Below are positions 14,759-17,971 of a stretch of 17,971 nucleotides of DNA, one piece after another. The first letter of the stretch is position 1, and the number at the start of each line of letters is the position of its first letter. The stretch is from an uncultured Bacilli bacterium. GTDB lineage: Bacteria; Bacillota_I; Bacilli_A; RF39; UBA660. The stretch is taken from assembly GCA_934132915.1 (NCBI GenBank), contig CAKPAK010000030.1, positions 1-17,971 of the forward strand, written 5' to 3'. The translations under genes and the position numbers were made by a program. Under the pieces are notes generated by a model that was not told the DNA's origin, made no database searches, and saw only the letters and a program-made list of their open reading frames with translations.

Positions 14759-15709
14759 TTATATTTCTGTATTTATTTCTTTTTTACCATTAAAGTACAC
14801 TACTGTGCTTATTCCTACAGATATAATTCCAATTAAAGCTATTACTAAAGGTGCTTTAGTGGCTGTGTTTGGATTTTTAGTTGCATTGTTACCACCGTTG
14901 TTGTTTCCATTATTACCTCCGGTGTTTCCACCATTTCCGTTTCCACCTGAATTTCCTCCAGAGTTTCCACCGCCGTTGCCGCCTGAACCGTCATCTCCAC
15001 CACCTGTTGGTTTATTTGGATTGCTTGGTTTATCGTCTCCACCGGTTGGTTTATTTGGATTATTTGGTTTGTCGTCTCCGCCAGTTTTTTTCACACAATC
15101 AGTACCTGCAGTGTTTTTTTCATATTCTCCACTACAAGTGAATTCTGTCGAAGTACATGTTGTTGCAGTTTCTGGGCATTTTTTTCTCCCACTTCCGTCA
15201 ATATCAGCAGTACTATGACTAAATGTTCCACCTGGGCAATAAAATCCTTCTGTACACGGTTTACATCCATAATTTCCATCATAATATGTTCCCGGTTCGC
15301 ATTTTGCGCCTGCCGTACCATCGTCTCCGCCAGTTGGTTTGTTTGGATTACTTGGTTTATCATCATCGTCTCCGTCAGTTGGTTTGTCATCACCGTATTT
15401 TTCACAAGATGTATACTCTGATACTGTACAGCTACTAACTCCCGATGTATCATGTGAACAAGTGCCTTCAGCCTTGCCAACAGGAACACCAGTTCTGGCT
15501 TGACAAGTACTGTCTGAACATACTGCAAAATGTCTGTCTTTTTTGCAACTACGTCCTGCTATGTCATATCCATCTGGACATTTTATACATGTTTCGAATG
15601 CATATGTGTCTTGTGATCCCATACCTACCATAGTAAGTAAAGCTACTATTATAAGCACAGATCCCATTGAGGTACCTAATATACCCCATGTCTTTTTTGA
15701 GTTTTTCAT
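14759..15709 (-). CDS. Cys-rich cell-wall surface protein with NPNTA sortase-type sorting signal
   Basis: 316 aa. A Sec signal peptide is visible (basic MKNSKK, hydrophobic core about 16-30, likely cut near TYA|FE at 37-38). Residues 41-205 hold 16 cysteines, with CPDGYDIAGRSC and GCKPCTEGFYCPGG patterns like ephrin-receptor/GCC2-GCC3 Cys-rich modules. DDKPSNPNKPTGG-type repeats occur at 117-129, 212-224 and 225-237. A Gly/Asn-rich stalk (238-276) follows, then NPNTA (279-283), a hydrophobic helix (286-306) and a short tail with NGKK. This is the layout of a sortase-anchored protein, but with NPNTA rather than LPxTG; it is closer to NPxTx signals. It has its own promoter and terminator, so it is probably not part of the secretion island. 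Ligand unknown; adhesion is only a guess. Confidence 0.82.
   Translation of the reverse strand: MKNSKKTWGILGTSMGSVLIIVALLTMVGMGSQDTYAFETCIKCPDGYDIAGRSCKKDRHFAVCSDSTCQARTGVPVGKAEGTCSHDTSGVSSCTVSEYTSCEKYGDDKPTDGDDDDKPSNPNKPTGGDDGTAGAKCEPGTYYDGNYGCKPCTEGFYCPGGTFSHSTADIDGSGRKKCPETATTCTSTEFTCSGEYEKNTAGTDCVKKTGGDDKPNNPNKPTGGDDKPSNPNKPTGGGDDGSGGNGGGNSGGNSGGNGNGGNTGGNNGNNNGGNNATKNPNTATKAPLVIALIGIISVGISTVVYFNGKKEINTEI
14999..15076 (-). repeat. Two tandem 39-bp coding repeats (DDKPxNPNKPTGG)
   Basis: Two adjacent 13-residue units, DDKPNNPNKPTGG and DDKPSNPNKPTGG (residues 212-237 of the surface protein). A third unit is at 15323-15361, and a broken unit (DDKPTDGD) lies before it. The DNA copies are nearly the same, so unit number can change by slippage and vary between strains. 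Confidence 0.85.
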
Positions 15710-15749
15710 AACTTCCTTATCTCCTTCTATAATATATTTTTACAATTAA

Positions 15750-15778
15750 ATAATATCATATATTTTTATTATTGTCTA
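15750..15778 (-). promoter_or_regulatory. Promoter of the surface protein gene
   Basis: TAGACA (15778-15773), 17-nt spacer, TATTAT (15755-15750) preceded by TGA (extended -10). It lies directly after the mutM stop and about 40 nt before the surface protein ATG. No terminator separates it from mutM, so some readthrough from the mutM unit is likely. Confidence 0.7.
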
Positions 15779-15779
15779 G

Positions 15780-16601
15780 TCATTTTTGACAACTAGGGCA
15801 ATAATATGTTCCTCGACCATTTATTTTATCTTTTATTATTTTAGTATTACATTTTGGGCATATTCCGTTATCTTTACCATGAACTAATAGTTCTTCTTGG
15901 AATAATCCATGTACACCATCTACTGAGGTATATGTTTTAATAGTAGTACCACCTTTTTTGATGGCTTCTTCTAAGATTAGTTTAGTGTTAACTATAATAT
16001 TTTCTAACTCTTGGTTAGATAATTCATTGCATTTCTTATGGGGATTTATTTTAGATAAGAATAATATTTCATCAGCATAGATATTACCTATTCCAACAAT
16101 TATGCTTTGATCTAATAAAATAGTTTTTATGGGTAATCTTTTACTTTTATATTTATCTTTTAAGTAATCAATCGTTAGTTCTTTATCCCATGGTTCTTTT
16201 CCTAATGCATTTAGGGGTGGGATATCATTTATTTTATCTTTTTCTATTAGATACATTTTACCAAATTTTCTAGTATCATGATATCTTAATTCGATATTAT
16301 TATCTAAAGTGAACACGACGTGTTCATGTTTAGATAATATATCGTTACTTGTTTTAAAGAAATATTTTCCTTCCATTCTTAAGTGAGATAACAAATAATA
16401 ATTATTTAATTCAAATACTATAAATTTACCTCTTCTTGTGATATCTAATATTTCTTGATTAGTAATATTAGATATAAACTTATCTACTTCAGGATAAGCA
16501 ATTATATTGTTATGATATATTTTTACTTTAGTTATTTTTCTATGTAATAATCTTGGTTTTAATGATTCTTTTACTGTTTCTACTTCTGGTAATTCTGGCA
16601 T
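15780..16601 (-). CDS. mutM: Formamidopyrimidine-DNA glycosylase (MutM/Fpg)
   Basis: A base-excision repair enzyme that removes oxidised purines such as 8-oxoguanine and cuts the strand by beta,delta-elimination. 273 aa, the usual full length. It starts MPELPEVETV, giving the catalytic Pro2 and Glu3 after Met removal. K59 is in RRGKF. The helix-two-turn-helix has GIGNIYADEILF, and the C-terminal zinc finger has C248, C251, C268 and C271 with the conserved R263 in GRGTYY. All key residues are present, so it should be active. The gene begins 9 nt after the 421-aa gene, whose last codons contain its ribosome site (GAAGGAAG). With polA upstream this is a repair/replication operon common in low-GC Gram-positives. 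Ends in TGA. Confidence 0.97.
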   Translation of the reverse strand: MPELPEVETVKESLKPRLLHRKITKVKIYHNNIIAYPEVDKFISNITNQEILDITRRGKFIVFELNNYYLLSHLRMEGKYFFKTSNDILSKHEHVVFTLDNNIELRYHDTRKFGKMYLIEKDKINDIPPLNALGKEPWDKELTIDYLKDKYKSKRLPIKTILLDQSIIVGIGNIYADEILFLSKINPHKKCNELSNQELENIIVNTKLILEEAIKKGGTTIKTYTSVDGVHGLFQEELLVHGKDNGICPKCNTKIIKDKINGRGTYYCPSCQK

Positions 16602-16610
16602 ATATTATCA

Positions 16611-17876
16611 CTACTTCCTTCTATTTGATTGTTGAATATCAACAGTACCTCTGGTGTTTATTCTTTCTTCTAATTCTTTTAATAATTTAATATGTTCTAG
16701 TTGCATATTTTTATCTCTCATACAGAATGGTTTAAATCTGGCAATTGATTCCAACATTTGTTCATTACTTACTTCACTATTATTATAAAAAACAGTTATT
16801 TTTTTCTCAAGACATTTTGCTAATGCTAATTGAAGTTTTAAATGATTATTTTCTGCTTCTAATGGTCTTTCTTTAATTTCTGTTATTGCCATAATAAATA
16901 ATTCTATAGCATCTTTATTGCTACCATAAATTGCTTGAAAGATATCATTATATTGATTATTAAATCTTTCAAATGCTTTCTGTGGATCAATATACATTAA
17001 TTCAAATGATAAAACATCTCCAAAAACTGCTTTAAACATAAATCCATAATTTGTTATTATAGAATTACTACTTTCTGGATTATAAATTCGCATACTATTT
17101 CCTGATGATTTATAAGTATTAATAATAGGAATTCTTGGCCTATGCATTATTAATGATTCACTTTCATTTAATATTTCATTTAAATTATCAAACCCATGAA
17201 CATCTCTATACGTTCTTTTTCCTGTTCCTTCAAGTCTTGAACTAATATGACATCCTGTTGATAAATAACTTTTACCAAATCCTTTAATATTTTTAGGTAT
17301 TTCTTCATATGATTGAATAATACTTCTATATTTAGAAAGTTTCATAATTTCATCTGAAATTCTTTTATATGTTGCACGAAGGTTTATATTTAACTCATTA
17401 TCATATCTTGTTTGAAGTCCATGTTCAAATTCGTGGGTAATTACTTTTCTTTTAGCAACTTGTCTTTCTTTTTCATAATCATCATATGTAGCATATAGTT
17501 TTTCAAAACGTTTAAGTTGACTTTCTTGTTTTGCTAGATTAAGTTTTACTTCTTGCATTGTAGGATCAAACATTCCTTTTGTTCCACTATCAGCAAATCC
17601 TTCGTCTATATCTTTTTGAGTAATTACTTCAACTGTCCAGATATTTCTTATTAATCTATTTAAGAAAAAGTCTTCAATTGAATATTTACCATTTATAGGT
17701 TTTATTAGATATGATGATGTACTTTGATCTAAAGATGTTGGAATACTTGGTATTTTCTTTTCATATTTTGAAATTATATTTATCATTAATTCTGTAATTA
17801 TACTTTCTATTTCATTATCTAAATTAAGTGCTTGGGAATATGCTTGACAAAATTCTTGTATTTTAATTTTATTCAT
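16611..17876 (-). CDS. Hypothetical protein with HExxH motif, possible zinc metalloprotease
   Basis: 421 aa; I do not recognise the family. Residues 145-152 read VITHEFEH, giving H148, E149 and H152 as an HExxH zinc site. About 80 residues later NEILNESE (233-240) offers glutamates that could be a third ligand, as in gluzincins. An FDPTMQEVKLNL strand before the motif would fit the edge strand of such a fold. The rest is helical and charged, with no signal peptide or membrane helix, so it appears cytosolic. It lies between polA and mutM, which are often direct neighbours, 14 nt after polA and 9 nt before mutM. It may therefore be a lineage-specific insertion into a repair operon. AGGAG lies 7 nt before the ATG. 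Protease activity is inferred from the motif alone. Confidence 0.65.
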   Translation of the reverse strand: MNKIKIQEFCQAYSQALNLDNEIESIITELMINIISKYEKKIPSIPTSLDQSTSSYLIKPINGKYSIEDFFLNRLIRNIWTVEVITQKDIDEGFADSGTKGMFDPTMQEVKLNLAKQESQLKRFEKLYATYDDYEKERQVAKRKVITHEFEHGLQTRYDNELNINLRATYKRISDEIMKLSKYRSIIQSYEEIPKNIKGFGKSYLSTGCHISSRLEGTGKRTYRDVHGFDNLNEILNESESLIMHRPRIPIINTYKSSGNSMRIYNPESSNSIITNYGFMFKAVFGDVLSFELMYIDPQKAFERFNNQYNDIFQAIYGSNKDAIELFIMAITEIKERPLEAENNHLKLQLALAKCLEKKITVFYNNSEVSNEQMLESIARFKPFCMRDKNMQLEHIKLLKELEERINTRGTVDIQQSNRRK

Positions 17877-17890
17877 TTACTACTCCTACA

Positions 17891-17971
17891 TTATTTTGCT
17901 TCATACCAATTATTTCCAGTATTAATACTTACTTTTAATGGAACACTTAATTTATAAGTATTCTCCATAGT
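17891..17971 (-). CDS. polA: DNA polymerase I, C-terminal 26 residues only
   Basis: The last 27 codons (ending TAA 17893-17891) read NTYKLSVPLKVSINTGNNWYEAK at the C-terminus. The pattern VPLxVxxxxGxxWYEAK is the conserved end of bacterial DNA polymerase I, after the finger/palm domain. The rest lies beyond the window. Being followed by mutM one gene further on supports the call. Confidence 0.9.
   Translation of the reverse strand, partial: TMENTYKLSVPLKVSINTGNNWYEAK

Noticed and set aside
14870..15080. CRISPR-like array because of repeated GGTTTATTTGGATT units
   Set aside because: Units are 39 bp, in frame, adjacent without unique spacers and encode DDKPSNPNKPTGG; they are protein repeats.
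14751..15218. Plus-strand 155-codon open frame, Pro-rich (PPPEPSSPPPVGLFGL)
   Set aside because: It is the antisense of the Gly/Asn-rich repeat part of the surface protein; Gly codons read as Pro on the other strand. No ribosome site and a convincing gene lies opposite.

Overview
This is a strongly AT-rich chromosomal segment from a low-GC Gram-positive bacterium (Firmicutes/Bacilli-type). Every gene lies on the minus strand, so transcription runs from high to low coordinates. The core genes at both ends (polA and mutM on the right, prfB on the left), the YukD/EssC-type secretion genes, a sortase-type cell-wall sorting signal and purine-rich ribosome binding sites all fit that placement. UGA is a real stop codon here: prfB carries the classic autoregulatory +1 frameshift at UGA, and mutM ends in TGA. 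This argues against a Mycoplasma-type code. The exact lineage cannot be read from the sequence; an uncultivated gut Bacilli-type genome is only a guess.

Right flank (17971 to 14708): the last codons of polA, a 421-residue HEFEH-motif protein of unknown function, mutM, and then a separately promoted Cys-rich surface protein with a signal peptide, DDKPSNPNKPTGG repeats, a Gly/Asn-rich stalk and an NPNTA sorting signal, closed by a terminator.

Centre (14692 to 966): a type VIIb secretion island in three main transcription units, each with a readable promoter and intrinsic terminator. Unit 1 (promoter 14642-14670, terminator 8008-8032) encodes a tandem WXG-like partner protein (204 aa), a small helical protein (117 aa), a 1185-aa polymorphic toxin, a 167-aa candidate immunity protein, a zeta-toxin-like kinase and a DUF4176 protein. 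The DUF4176 gene also has its own consensus promoter inside the unit. Unit 2 (promoter 7926-7954, terminator 5968-5994) starts with a second copy of the 204-aa gene, then a 35-codon mini-ORF, then a 369-aa protein. That protein has the same N-terminal domain as the 1185-aa toxin, fused to an NlpC/P60-like hydrolase. Unit 3 (promoter 5917-5945, terminator 954-996) encodes the ubiquitin-like YukD/EsaB protein and the FtsK/SpoIIIE ATPase EssC.

How it seems to work: EssC and YukD belong to the membrane machine. The 204-aa and 117-aa proteins look like co-secreted partners or chaperones. The two large proteins look like substrates that share a targeting domain ending in a YxxxD motif at exactly the same residue (150-154), with interchangeable C-terminal activities. 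EsaA, EssA, EssB and a free EsxA are not in the window. The 204-aa gene and its promoter are duplicated, with a roughly 580-bp tract that is base-for-base identical, which points to recent duplication or gene conversion.

Left flank (903 to 1): prfB, cut by the window edge. No gene-free stretch exceeds 300 bases, and I saw no tRNA, rRNA, CRISPR array, transposase or riboswitch.
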